This document shows positions 11,566 through 22,111 of a stretch of 64,000 nucleotides of DNA, piece after piece; the stretch's first letter is position 1, and the number at the start of each line of letters is the position of its first letter. The notes under the pieces were generated by a model. The model saw nothing but the letters and a program-made list of their open reading frames with translations. It ran no database searches and had not been told where the DNA came from. The DNA comes from Dermacentor variabilis. Lineage: Eukaryota; Arthropoda; Arachnida; Ixodida; Ixodidae. The stretch is from positions 193,829,353 to 193,893,352 of the forward strand of contig NC_134568.1 in NCBI RefSeq assembly GCF_050947875.1. The letters run 5' to 3'. A program made the translations under genes and the position numbers.

Positions 11566-12150
11566 TCAGTATAGTGTATTTTTTACTTTACCCATAGCCG
11601 ATTCCACGTCTTCATAGAAGCTTTCGACTTCCCGGTCATCATGACTGGATGTAGGGGCGTAGACCTCTACAATCTTCATTTTGTACCTCTTATTAAGTTT
11701 CACAACAAGACCTGCCACCCTCTCGTTAATGCTATAGAATTCCTGTATGTTACCAGCTATATTCTTATTAATCAGGAATCCGACTGATAGTTCTCTTCTC
11801 TCCGCTAAGCCCCGGTAGCACAGGACGTGCCCGCTTTTTAGCACTGTATAGGCTTCTTTCGGCCTCCTAACTTCACTAAGCCCTATTATATCTCATTTAC
11901 TGCCCTCTAATTCCTCCAACAGCACTGCTAGACTCGCCTCACTAGATAACGTTGTAGCGTTAAACGTTGCCAGGTTCATATTCCAATGGCGGCCTGTCCG
12001 AAGCCAGGGATTCTTAGCACCCTCTGCTGCGTCGCAGGTCTGACCGCCGCCGTGGTTAGTTGCTTCGCAGCTGCTGGGGACTGAGGGCCGGGGTTTGATT
12101 GTTGTGTTCATATAGGAGGTTGTGGCCAAGTACTGCACCAGGGTGGCCAA
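11566..12150 (-). pseudogene. RTE ORF2 N-terminal endonuclease, broken
   Basis: Two open pieces. At 11893-12150 the natural protein start region is readable (MNLATFNATTLSSEASLAVL), resembling the WNVRTL-type opening of RTE endonucleases. At 11566-11844 the endonuclease continues with LSVGFLINKN and VEVYAPTSSHDD (the YAPT motif). A stop at about 11880 and a frame change near 11565 separate them from the RT open frame that ends downstream at 9768. This domain would nick target DNA to prime reverse transcription. Confidence 0.72.
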
Positions 12151-12274
12151 TCCTGCTCTGGTGAGGGAGTGCGTTACCGGTTCTGGTCACCGGGATCAGG
12201 CCACACTCCAGGCCTGTTTTATGCAATTTTATCAACACGCGGATTTTTATTTTTTAAAATCCGGTGGAAAATTG

Positions 12275-12344
12275 CGCGGCACCGGGATTCGAAGCACGGA
12301 CCTCTTGCACGCGAGGCGGGTGTTCTACCTCTACGCCACCGCTG
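12275..12344 (-). promoter_or_regulatory. tRNA-like 5' head of the RTE element (possible Pol III A/B boxes)
   Basis: The first 70 nt of the RTE on the minus strand read like a tRNA, closest by eye to tRNA-Gly: GCAGCGGTGGCGTAGAGG gives an acceptor-stem-like start and an A-box-like segment, and GTGCTTCGAATCC gives a B-box-like segment. It lies inside the target-site duplication, directly at the element's 5' terminus, so it was carried in with the element. Acceptor and T-arm pairing are imperfect, so I do not call it a functional tRNA. Confidence 0.65.
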
Positions 12345-12358
12345 CATGCTATGGGAAT

Positions 12359-12596
12359 GCCAGGAACTAATACAGGACAATGCGAGCGAAGCCTCCATCG
12401 GCAGTCTCCGCGCGTGATGGGAAGCCGCGCTGCTCAGCTCGAACCTGGAAGACCAACTCTGGGCAGTCCAGCGGGCTAAGGAAGCCGCCGAGAGGCAAGA
12501 ACTCTTGGCCATAACCTCGGCGGGTGCCCTAGCCCAATAACTCGCCGGACGCAAATCATTCTGATTCGAAGTAAAGTTTTCTCACTCACTCACTTA
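12359..12596 (+). pseudogene. RNase H-bearing LINE, right part and 3' end
   Basis: Picks up the reading of the LINE interrupted at 9121: CQELIQDNASEAS follows LEHMLWE in register. It ends with QLWAVQRAKEAAERQELL and a short 3' UTR, then AAAGTTTT and (CTCA)n at about 12577-12594. The tail unit differs from the (ATCC)n tail of the related copy ending at 48901. Confidence 0.75.
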
Positions 12597-13262
12597 TCTT
12601 CCAATTTATCCATACGACGCTGGCCTTTTCTTTGTATGCGTCGTGAAGCCTCAGATCAAAGACGGACCTCGTGCGCCGATACCTCCTATCCGCCTGTCGG
12701 CGTGCCGCACGCAACCTCTTCAGTTCCATGTACAAGTCTGTTCACCTTGCTGACCTTTAAGCGAGCAGATGGATGTTTTCAATACCTCTGCGATTGCATC
12801 TTCGATCGTGTGTGAAAGGCCTTCCCGACATGTGTCATCCACATCCTTAAAGTTTGACCAATCAACTGTACGCAAGACAGTAGAAGAGCGTTGCTCAACT
12901 CCTCTAATCTTTATATATATTGGAATATGGTGGCTTCAATGTGTTTCTATGTCCGTAAACGATTGAAGGCTCGAGGCAAAGCGCCATGACACCAAAACTA
13001 AGTCCAAGCACCTACTATAGGTCGTGCCTCGCAGAAATGTAGGGCTGCCGTCATTCCCACAGCACAAATCATGGTCGGCAGCAAAGGAGGCAAGACTCCC
13101 GCCTTTGGGCTCAATTTTAATGCTTCCCCAAATCTGGTGATAAGCGTTGAAATCCCCTGTGATAACCCAGGGGCTATTGTTCATAGGTTGACATTTAGGG
13201 CAGGCAAGAGAGTTGCTGCTTCAGTGTCGAACTGCCAGATCATCTCCCTACTCATGACTTGA
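12597..13262 (-). pseudogene. I-clade endonuclease / EN-RT linker fragment
   Basis: Minus-strand remnants of a LINE endonuclease: WVITGDFNAYHQIWGS (the GDFN catalytic motif) at about 13130-13180 and a later segment with SRCLDLVLV. Downstream on the same strand an EN-RT linker in another frame contains WSNFKDVDDTC. Stops and frameshifts are frequent and there is no RT attached. Confidence 0.65.
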
Positions 13263-13309
13263 AACGAAAGAATCCTTGAGGAGAGCGTAGGAGAGCGAAG
13301 CGGTCACTA

Positions 13310-16137
13310 ATAAGAACAAAAAAAAAGAAAAATCCCCTGCGAAAATTGAATATAACAGGATAAACGCTGTCATTCGCCGTCACACAAAAGGGTTAAAACG
13401 AGTTCAATGGACTGCATTCTGTGAGAGCTTATCAGTGCTTACTCCCGTGACAAGGATATGGGGAGTAATCAATAGCCTATTCAGAAAGATTCACTCACAC
13501 AGGTCATTCGAAGCACTTGCTTTAAAGCAAGGAAAAGATTTGCAAAACCTTGCAGAAGATTTTGCAGATGTGTACACATCTGGCAGATCAGCAGGAGTGG
13601 CGAACCCTCTGTCATCTCAATCATTCCATACGATGGATACGCCACTCACCTTTCGTGAGTAGGATTTGGCGCTTAGCAAATTAAGAAGACGCTGTGCTGT
13701 GGGTCCCGATTTGGTCAGAAATCAGATGCTGACAAATCTGCCATACGAGTGAAGACGAGCCCTTCTGGACATGTTTAATCACGTCTGAAGCACCGGAGAG
13801 ATCCCAGAAGCGTGTATGCAGAGCATGGGTGGTTCCAGTGCTCAAGTATGGAAAGGATCCTGCGAACGTTGCCTTATATCGGCCAAATTCGATAACATCA
13901 TGCATATCAACGTTGATGGAAATACTAATATATGCGAAGTAAACGTGGTATCTTGAGCACGAAAGTAGACTCCCATCGTATACGACCAGATTTTGTCCAC
14001 GGTTGAGTGTCCAGGTCAGTGTTTTCGACTTACTCAGCCACATCAAGCACCACCACGTCGACGGCCTTTCGACACTCGCCATCTTTATGGGCGTTACCAA
14101 AACATACGACTGCGTGCTTCATACAGGCATCATCAACAGACACCAAGCTACGGGCGCCTCGGGAAATTCACTTCGATTCGTTCATGAATTTCTTTGAGAT
14201 CGATGCGCCCCCGTTAAGCTAGAGAATACAATGAGCGAAACGCGATGCATTTCTCTCGGCATCCCACAAGCAAGTGTCTTCCTTGTGTTTTAACGTTGTC
14301 ATGGCCAGCCTTCCAGACGCACTGAAAGCAGGTTGCACGGCAGTTAAAATGCCCATCTATACGCAGATGACATCTGTATTTGGATCTCGGGGTACCAACA
14401 CAAACATTTGCCACGGATAGCCCAGGGCACAATCCCCGTCACGGAACGCCACTTATCGACGCTTGGCTTATCTTTATCAGCTGAAAAATCTGCCTTTCAT
14501 GCTCTTTCCGAGAGTGAGATGGAAGTCTACGGGCCTGACGTTGAATATTAGAGGCCATTCAATTCACTGTGCAACTAGTGTTCGATTCCTGGGCCTCACC
14601 ATCGACAGCAAGCTACTTGGCGGCACGCGGTTGAAAGTGCTGTGGCTGCATGAGTGCAAAGAGTCAATGCACTTGGTCGCATGGCAGGTGTACGTTGGGG
14701 AAACAATCCTATGCCCATGCTTAGTATGAACGCTACACTGATAACAATCCGCATTCTATGTCAGCTGTCGCTGATATCGCCATCACCGAGTCAATTGGAG
14801 CGCTGGAGGAAGTGCACAGAAAGGGGCTTAGCGATGGGAGTTCCTCAGGCGGCTTCAAACGAGAAGGTTAGTAATGAAGCCGAGTCTCTTTCACTCCGTC
14901 TTTTGACATCTCTAGCCTTGCTGACGCAGCTAGTGAAGCTGGGCGAGTCCTCCGCGGGCACAGCGCTTCTCCGGTGGCTAAGAGAAAGACCACGCCCCCA
15001 TTTCCATGCGGCGCTGAACACCTTCCGAATTCCGGAATTGTTTAAACGGAGTCGCCTCGTACCTCCATGGTCTTTTTCGGGTGTTATCTGCAGCCTCAGT
15101 GTACCCCACCTCCCGGTGAAACGCACCATTGCAACTCTCGAAGCAAACTTTATTGTGGTGGACAACTTGAGCGCAGCGTTTCAAAGCCACCTATGACTTA
15201 CACAGACGGGTCGGTGCATGCACAAACAAATAGCTGCGCAGCGGCATTTTTCAATGCCTCCCCTAATGTGTCGTGATCTGACTGCCTGGATCGCGTAGTT
15301 TCGTCTTCAACAGTAGAAAGCGCCGCATTTTCTTCGGATTTGCGAAAACTACACGCCTGTTCTGCTCGAAACGTCGTGGTGCTGACGGACTCAAAGTCAG
15401 CGTTACAACGCTTACACCGTGGCCTGCCTCAAGAAAAGTTTACAAGGCAGTCTCTGGCACTGATTAAAGATCTAATGAGCAAGTGATTTAACGTAAAACT
15501 TTAGTGGATACCATCTTACGTAGGAATTGGAGGGAATGAGGAAGCTGACGTTCTTGCACACCTAGCGCTGAAAGGTGTCCCAAACGTGAGAGCACCAAAC
15601 ATCGCTTGGAACTCTAAGGATGCAATCCTCAATCAGTTTAGGCCGACCCGCAAGACTCCGCACCAAGCCTTTGTGACCCATGGACTTAGTCGCGGAGAAA
15701 GAACGCTGCTGTACAGCATCACAACCGACTCCGCGTACCACCCCGGCTTGCTTATTAAAGACTGGACTATACGCTTCCCCGCTCTTTGCCTTCTGGGGTG
15801 ATATCGGCGACATCGAACATTTCACTTGGCCATGTCCGCAGTTCGACAAAAAAGAATGTCGAAGGTCGAAATTCAGAATGTCGACAATAGAATGCTTGAC
15901 AGCCTGCAAAAGAATGGTCTTTCGCACAGGACCTTTGAAGACGTCGTTTGCTCTGTAGGGCCCGCGTTAATCAGGAAGAGAGTGCAACGACTACCGATTG
16001 CCTTCATGCGAGACACGGGGCTCTTCGAAACCTGGTGATCCATCCGGGATCTCAACTCACAGGAGGCTCAGGCGGAACAATGGCCGGTTTTGAATGCCAT
16101 GCTAACCCGGCCTGGTGCCACACCGCCACCAACACCA
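13310..16137 (+). pseudogene. I-clade LINE ORF2, degenerate, with 3' tail
   Basis: Remnant of an RT-RNase H polyprotein with many stops. RT begins about 13400; a LRRRCAVGPDLV-type fingers motif sits at about 13680. YADDICIW (catalytic box) is at about 14355-14380, SVRFLGLTIDSKL at about 14580. The connection region 14650-15196 is one long open stretch. RNase H follows with TYTDGSVHA at about 15193, VVLTDSKSALQRL at about 15378 and IGGNEEADVLAHLAL at about 15525. The C-terminus includes HFTWPCPQF and SLQKNGLSHRTFED. The latter also occurs in the fragment nested at 42393-42732, so both are the same family. The 3' end is a CCA-rich repeat at about 16122-16143. Confidence 0.75.
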
Positions 16138-16179
16138 CCACCAGGCGACGCCGAATATGGCATTCACAGTAAGATGCAG

Positions 16180-17905
16180 ACGAAGGTATATATGACAGGC
16201 ATGGTGGGAATAAAAGACGTAACAAGTTAAAAAAAAGAAAACTGCAGCTACAGTTGACGACATTTCGTTTCTACCTGGACCCCTTGTAAGACACTTTCTA
16301 TCCGCAGCTAAATTCAAGTTACAGTAAATTACCACACACTAACGTTGGGAGTGACGCCTTAGTGACGCACGCGGGTATATGACGCATCATATACCTGAAT
16401 TAGTGACGCGTGCGGGCAGAAGCAGGTATATGAGAGGCACGATGGGAACAAAAGACGGGACAACTAAAAAAAAGCTGCAGCTATAGTTGGCGAAATCTTG
16501 TTTGTACTGGGACCGTTTGTAAGGCGCTTTTTAACCATAGCTAAATGCAAGCTACAGTAAATTACCGCATAGTAACCTGGCGAGCGGCGACTTAGTGACG
16601 CATCCGTGTACATGACGCATCATATACCTGAATTATTTACGCATGCGCGCAAAAGCAGGTCTATGAGAGACATGATGGAAATGAAAAATGGGACAGGTAA
16701 AGGCATCCGAGCATATCTAAGCGGTTCTTATAAGTTGTGAATGCGAAACCATTAATGTCCAATTGAACGCCGCTCATTGTTCTTTGAGTTTTGCGCTGCG
16801 AGTAATGTTTTCGAATTTTCCTGCGGGGTATTTTATCGAGTTTTGCGATTAAATTGGTGCGTTTTTTTTAAAGGTTCTACGTTATATCATTTGGCTGTAG
16901 ACTGGAATCATCTGGACGATATTGCTGAGAAACCAAGGACGCCGCATGCCACCGACGTCCTGCGCGAAGACAGACAGCAGAAGCTGCAGCGGCCACCAAG
17001 GCCGGCAGGCATGCGCAGCAGCTGTCCAGTGGGGGTGAGAGAGAGTGATACAAATCGTGCGCCGGCTTTCGGGGGAGAGGGAGACGGAGCCACCCGTACG
17101 CGCGTGTCACGCGACTGCGTCGCCGACGACAACGCGTCTCGCTCCGCGTTGTCGTGTCGCCGTATGTGCTCTGTCGAGGCGCGCTGGTCACGTGGCCTCG
17201 CGGCGATGTACTCTCACCTTGCACAACACCTGGCGCGCTAAGGCGGCAGCTGCGTATTCCGATTCGCCCGCTCGGCTCCTTCGAGGTGCGCTCATGACGT
17301 GGCGTCGCCGCTTATGGGACTTTGGGTGCCGTTTCGCGGCTACAGACAACGGCTGTTTCGCTCAACGGGCCATTTGATGCTATCGCATTAAGAAATATTG
17401 TACCTATAGTTGGCGATGTTTCTATTTTACTCGGACCACTAGTAAGGTACTTTTTATCCTTAACTAAATGCAACTTACACTATTAAAAAAAGGTACACCC
17501 GTTGGGGCTTATCTTGTCCCACAACAATAATCCTCATTGGTCTTCCGAATTTCCTCTCTTTAGCGCTGCGGGCCCGGTACTTGCAAGTGACGAACGGCTT
17601 GCCCTTTATCAGCGCGACACAGCATTCTCGACAGTAGAGTAGTGAGCGACGAGTTTTCAAGAAACGAAACGCAAGCAAGGCAGATGGCGAATATTCTTGT
17701 CGGAGAAATGTGCACCCCAAATGGTGCAACCGTTTTAAGAGTGTACAGTAAATCGCCGCACACTAAACAGACGATAAACGAATTAGTGACACATGCGGGC
17801 AGAAGCAGGTATATGAGAGGCATGATGTGAATAAGAGACGGGGCAAGTACAAAAATAATAAAACACAGCTTACAGCCACCTTATACTCAGCTAAATGCAA
17901 GTTGC
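16180..17905 (+). repeat. Tandem repeat, about 233-240 bp period, interrupted
   Basis: The marker GCAGGTATATGAGAGGCA (with variants) recurs at about 16182, 16422, 16655 and 17805, each followed by a T-rich block, GCTACAGTAAATTACC and GTGACGCATG-like blocks. The first three units are adjacent. Further partial units are at about 17395-17480 and 17745-17905, separated by foreign-looking segments at 16690-17394 and 17480-17745. This is a short satellite-like array of diverged units (roughly 75-85 percent alike by eye). Confidence 0.7.
16690..17394. other. GC-rich segment interrupting the tandem array, possible MITE
   Basis: About 700 bp of different composition inside the satellite-like array. 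Its edges carry loosely inverted sequences (GAATGCGAAACCATTAATG near 16741-16760 and, on the other strand, TTAATGCGATAGCATCAAA near 17374-17392), which suggests terminal inverted repeats. An open stretch of 154 codons (16777-17241) shows no domain and I do not call it a gene. Confidence 0.4.
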
Positions 17906-18226
17906 AGTTACGCGTGCGCGAAAGTGTTTACGTTTGTGGCTCTATAAAATGCCGTGCGGTGATCTCATCAGCGGGAAATTTTTTTCGCACATGCAAATTT
18001 GTCCAAAAATGCTTCCCGAAAGTGGCTTCTTGTGATCGTAGTTCTGTTTGCTCTACTGTACAGTATCGCTTAGATTACGTGTCTACGTGGAATATTTGTG
18101 TTTCATGCAATGCGTGTTTTTCCTTTATCTTTCTTCAGCTCTGACAAAGAAGAATTCCACTCGGCAGGTAAAGCTATGTCTACCTAATATGTGAGAATCA
18201 AAGTTGTCGCTTATTCAGAGTAAAAA

Positions 18227-18445
18227 AAAAATTATGGGGTTTTACGTGCTAAAACCACTTTCTGATTATGAGGCACGCCATAGTGGAGGACTCCGGAAAG
18301 TTCGACCACCTGGTGTTCTTTAATGTGCGCCTAAATCTAAGTACACGGGCGTTTTTGCATTTCGACCCTATCGAAATGCGACCGCCGTGGCCGGGATTCG
18401 ACCCCGCGACCTCGTGCTCAGCAGCCCAACACCATAGGCACTGAG
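18227..18445 (-). mobile_element. Ruka-type SINE, copy 3
   Basis: Same A/B-box head and tail as the copy at 5510. The 18-bp duplication CGCTTATTCAGAGTAAAA (one mismatch) flanks it at 18209-18226 and 18446-18463. The last ~15 bases of the tRNA-like end are missing, so it is slightly 5' truncated. Confidence 0.87.
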
Positions 18446-18540
18446 CGCTTATTTAGAGTAAAACCAGCAGTTATATAATCATATATTTCGTCTCTGTGAC
18501 GCTTGCATTTGTTTATCGTCGCCGCTTCCATAGAGGCCTT

Positions 18541-19140
18541 GTACTATACGGGGTGATGATTTCTAAATTTTTCTGAATTTTTATAGATTTGGGGCAGATA
18601 ACATAATTGTTACCCTTGGGGGGGATTATTGGAAGAGGAGGACTTTACCAGCAGGAGAAATCAAAACACATATTCAAATACTTAACAAACATTCATAATT
18701 AACTCCCCAATTAATTATTCTTCGGCACATATTGGAAAATAGGAATTGATGTATCAACTGAAATGATCTCTAGGATGACACCAGTTGCAAAATATTTGCC
18801 AAACTGTGGGACAATATATATGGGCGTTGTAGTTGCGTTTGTGCTTCTATGCATAAAAGAACTTTTTCATAAAAACGTAAGCAGAACATGGGGGGGGGGG
18901 GGGGGGGGTGCATGTTTGCGGCAAGTTTGATGGCGCATATTTTTGAACTGGTGGTGTCATTCTGGAAATTCATTCCAAGTGGATACGCCGTGCAACGTCA
19001 CCGGCAACAGTTCGCAAATTGCAACATGTTCCGTAAAATCATTGTTTAAGATTTCAGTTATTGATTTAAAAATTAGTTGAATATGGTGTTTCAATTTCTC
19101 GAGCAAATAATGTCCGCCTCTCTGAATAATCCAGCTCAAG
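18541..19140. mobile_element. Long-TIR MITE-like element, copy A
   Basis: Shares its internal segment (GATGACACCA, then TGTGCTTCTATGCATAAAA and AAAACGTAAG) and an AT-rich right arm with the better-preserved element at 30964-31600. No transposase is encoded. A 19-base G run sits inside it at 18890-18908. The ends are less clear than in the 30964 copy. Confidence 0.5.
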
Positions 19141-19209
19141 TACTAGAACTGGGTTATCGGCGACAGGCGATCTTGAAGAACCCCAGGAAAAGTTCGAAAT
19201 GATGGCCCT

Positions 19210-20186
19210 GTATATGCCGACGGCATAGCGCACTTGCGCGTGGGTATGCACACGTGCATGCATGCCGCGCATAAGCCGTGCAAGAAAGAATACTCGCCTG
19301 CTATAGCGCTAGAACTTTTGGGAGTTACGAAACTTCACCGTTCTTCGCGGATCAGGCTCTGCAGTGCAAAGCGTGCTAACTCCCGTGAATGCACAGCGAG
19401 CTGTGGGGGCGATATAGCGGCACGGCTGTGCCCCTCTCCCTTTCTGCGCAGCCAAGCGGTAGCCAAGGCTCGAAGCGGTAAAACTCATCGTGCTCGCTAG
19501 AACTGAGCAATTTTTTAGGCTTGGAGCTCGATCTGCCTTCAATAGCTACGTTTATCTCACCGGCACGCACGAGCATACTTTCGATTGGGTTTCCTTCCTT
19601 CTTTTCTTTTTTAGGTTTCGGGAAGCCGGTGCGGTAGGAAGTTCAATTTGGCGTCAGCGGAAAAATAGCGAAGGCGTTCGTTCCCCCTTCGCGACGCCCA
19701 TTTCTTTCACTTTAGGAGCGCCCAGACAGAGAGAACGTTTTCCTTTTGTGCAGGAGGTCCCGCAATATTTCAATAACTGCTCAGACAAATCGTCTCGTCA
19801 CGCGTCGACTTTGTGCCATTCGATGCGCATGGCTTGTCGCATTACTTGAAGGATTTCCGGATGCTATTGTGGCATTCGTTGGAAAGCCGTTTTTTTTTCT
19901 TCTTTTGGCCACGGAAAGCGCTTGTGACCGTTACAACGCATTTCTTCACAATGCCACCGCCCTTTGATGGACAATGGCAACACCTTCCAAAAACGTTTTC
20001 GGAACGCGGAAACTGCGAAGTGAAACTCCTCACGTTTTGAGCATGCGGGCGGCCTGTAAGTGTCAGAAGTGTGGTGGCGGCGGAAACGCTCGGCACCTGC
20101 GCCTGCACAGGGCACTCAATTACTCTAGGCCGCGTGCGTATTACGCAAAGTATTTGAATCGCAATGTAATTCACGTATTCCGAAGT
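19210..20186. other. No gene recognised
   Basis: Nearly 1 kb with overlapping open frames on both strands, the longest 119 codons, none with a recognisable domain, splice signals or repeat structure. Confidence 0.45.
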
Positions 20187-20710
20187 TTTTTAGAGCGCAG
20201 CTCTTTGGCACCCGTTCCTGCGGCGAGCGTCTGCGTTGTCCCTCGTAGCCGAGTGAACGAACACAGCGAAGGATGAAAGCGAACGCGGAGCGCAGTGGAA
20301 GATGAAAGACGGCGAGGCGAAGAGAGCGCGAGGAGGAACGCGGAGGATGAGGGCTTGGCGACAGCGTGAGAAGAAAAGCGTAGTGCCGCTCAAGACGGCT
20401 TTGCGTCGACGATAGCTACGAGATGGCGCCAGAGTCGCGAGCGTCGTCTGTTTGGCTGCATGAGCGGAGGTGTGTCTGCGGCAGCTGTTGTGAATCGCGC
20501 CCACGCGTCACCCGCGTGCCGCCTCTCGCGATATCCTGATTACCGGGACAGTCGCGCCATCTTAGCGAGGCAGTTGCGCTCAGTTTCTAAAGCGCCCCAC
20601 GAGAAAGATTGTCCGCACCAGCCAATATATCGCGAAATGAAAACATGTATATAGCTGCGCTCGAATTTCGCATTTGGGAGTATTGTAATCTTCGGTGAAT
20701 TTTTTTTTCG
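20187..20710 (+). repeat. 0.5-kb interspersed repeat, copy 1
   Basis: Matches the reverse complement of 55385-55872 over its full length, with shared blocks such as GATGGCGCCA, GATTGTCCGCACCAG, GCGCTCGAATTTCGCAT and GTAATCTTCGGTG. No coding domain is visible. Probably a non-autonomous transposon family; no target duplication was found. Confidence 0.6.
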
Positions 20711-20939
20711 GGGCAGATGTTCGTGTGTCTGTGATGTGCAAACCTGAAAACGCTGCTGCGCTTCCTGGTTGCCGAAGGGCCACTTTTTTCGTAACTGTGC
20801 TCGGCCTGCTTCACTCCCCTGCTTTCCCTTATCCTTTCTCTCTGCGAAAGGCGGGGAGAGCCTCCCGGTTAGAAAGACAATGATACAAGCTTTAGTGATA
20901 TGCTGGAAATGTTAACACACACACGCGCGCACACACACA

Positions 20940-21168
20940 AAATTATGGGGTTTTACGTGCCAAAACCACTTTTTGATTATGAGGCACGCCGTAGTGGAGG
21001 ACTCCGGAAATTTCGACCACCTGGGGTTCTTTAACGTGCACCTGAATCTGAGCACACAGGTGTTTTCGCATTTCACCCCCATCGAAATGCGGCCGCCGTG
21101 GCCGGGATTCGATCCCGCGACCTCGTGCTCAGCAGCCCAACACCATAGCCACTGAGCTACCACGGTGG

Positions 21169-21170
<2 letters not shown>
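20940..21170 (-). mobile_element. Ruka-type SINE, copy 4, in an (AC)n tract
   Basis: Well-preserved copy. Both flanks are CA-rich (20914-20938 left, 21171-21235 right), so it appears to have landed in an existing microsatellite; this hides the exact target duplication. Confidence 0.87.
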
Positions 21171-21212
<42 letters not shown>

Positions 21213-21235
21213 GCACACACACGCACGCATGTGTA
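21171..21235. repeat. (AC)n microsatellite
   Basis: About 32 AC units with a few ACGC variants, adjoining the SINE to its left. Confidence 0.95.
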
Positions 21236-21266
21236 GCACAGCATTTACAGTGCAGCCCCCAGTGTT

Positions 21267-21503
21267 AATAATAATATTTGGGGTTTTACGTGCCAAAACC
21301 ACTTTCTGATTATGAGGCACGCCGTAGTGGAGGACTCCGGAAATTTTGACCACCTGGGGTTCTTTAACGTGCGCCTAAATCTAAGCACACGGGTGTTTTC
21401 GCATTTCGCCCCCATCGAAATGCGGCCGCCGTGGCCGGGATTCGATCCCGCGACCTCGTGCTCAGCAGCCCAACACCATAGCCACTGAGCAACCACGGCG
21501 GGT
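21267..21503 (-). mobile_element. Ruka-type SINE, copy 5
   Basis: Full structure with A- and B-box-like segments. The 13-base duplication AGCCCCCAGTGTT flanks it at 21254-21266 and 21504-21516. Very similar to the neighbouring copy at 20940, same orientation, under 100 bp away. Confidence 0.9.
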
Positions 21504-21948
21504 AGCCCCCAGTGTTGCTTGATAGCATACGGAAGGTGCTTATGTATGAACCCATTTTTTTTTTTTTTTGAAGGGACCCTGAAACGATTTTGACGATTTT
21601 GTACAAACGTACTGAGTCGTTAGAATAGGTCCTTCTGATCATTAATTGACGCATCTAAGTGCTCCCCGTAAAGCGTGTAATTTATTATAAGGGTTTAAAG
21701 ATGTACATCCCTGCCGATCGCAGCACACCCCTCGGCTGACATTTCAGTCGCCCCTAACCATTTGACGTAAATTGCCCTAACGACGCAATTAGAGCGAGCT
21801 ATACGATTGGCTGCTCAGGGCGCGTCATCGATAATCTTTTCCAACTTCATGGCGAACAAATGTTCTTCGTAATAGTTGGAGTGTTAATTTGTTTCTATAA
21901 AAAGAGTAACAGTAAGAGAATGCACAAGATCACCTTCTCACTACATAT

Positions 21949-22053
21949 TTAAAACAGTGCACAAAAAAAAAACACGGACAAGGGAGGACACAGGACAGCG
22001 CTCGTCCTGTGTCCTCCCTTGTCCGTGCTTTCTTTTTTTTGGCGCTGTTTTAA
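21949..22053. mobile_element. 105-bp snap-back (foldback) element
   Basis: Nearly the whole sequence is one hairpin. The core arms 21973-21996 and 22004-22027 are perfect 24-bp inverted repeats around a 7-nt loop. The outer parts, TTAAAACAG at the left and CTGTTTTAA at the right, extend the pairing to the ends. Both termini carry TTAA. Confidence 0.8.
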
Positions 22054-22111
22054 CTATGAATGATCCGTACCAACTAGCTCGCAGATAAACCCTTCTGAGT
22101 TCTCACTACAC

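Larger units (their letters stand above)
9122..12344 (-). mobile_element. Near full-length RTE-type non-LTR retrotransposon
   Basis: A 3.2-kb element bounded by the 14-base target duplication CATGCTATGGGAAT (9108-9121 and 12345-12358). Minus-strand order: a tRNA-like 5' head (12344-12275), 5' UTR, a short start region, an apurinic-type endonuclease, reverse transcriptase, an RTE-type C-terminal region, a very short 3' UTR and a (TGA)n tail at 9165-9121. The short 3' UTR, trinucleotide tail and single EN-RT protein are RTE hallmarks. The insertion splits the LINE at 8080-9121/12359-12596. Coding frame breaks occur near 11880, 11440-11565, 9760 and 9390 (a homopolymer run). Confidence 0.87.

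Noticed and set aside
16777..17241. 154-codon open frame as a gene
   Set aside because: Lies in a probable MITE interrupting a satellite-like array; open frames occur on both strands because of high GC.
19490..19849. 119-codon open frame
   Set aside because: No domain; overlapping frames are open on the other strand too.
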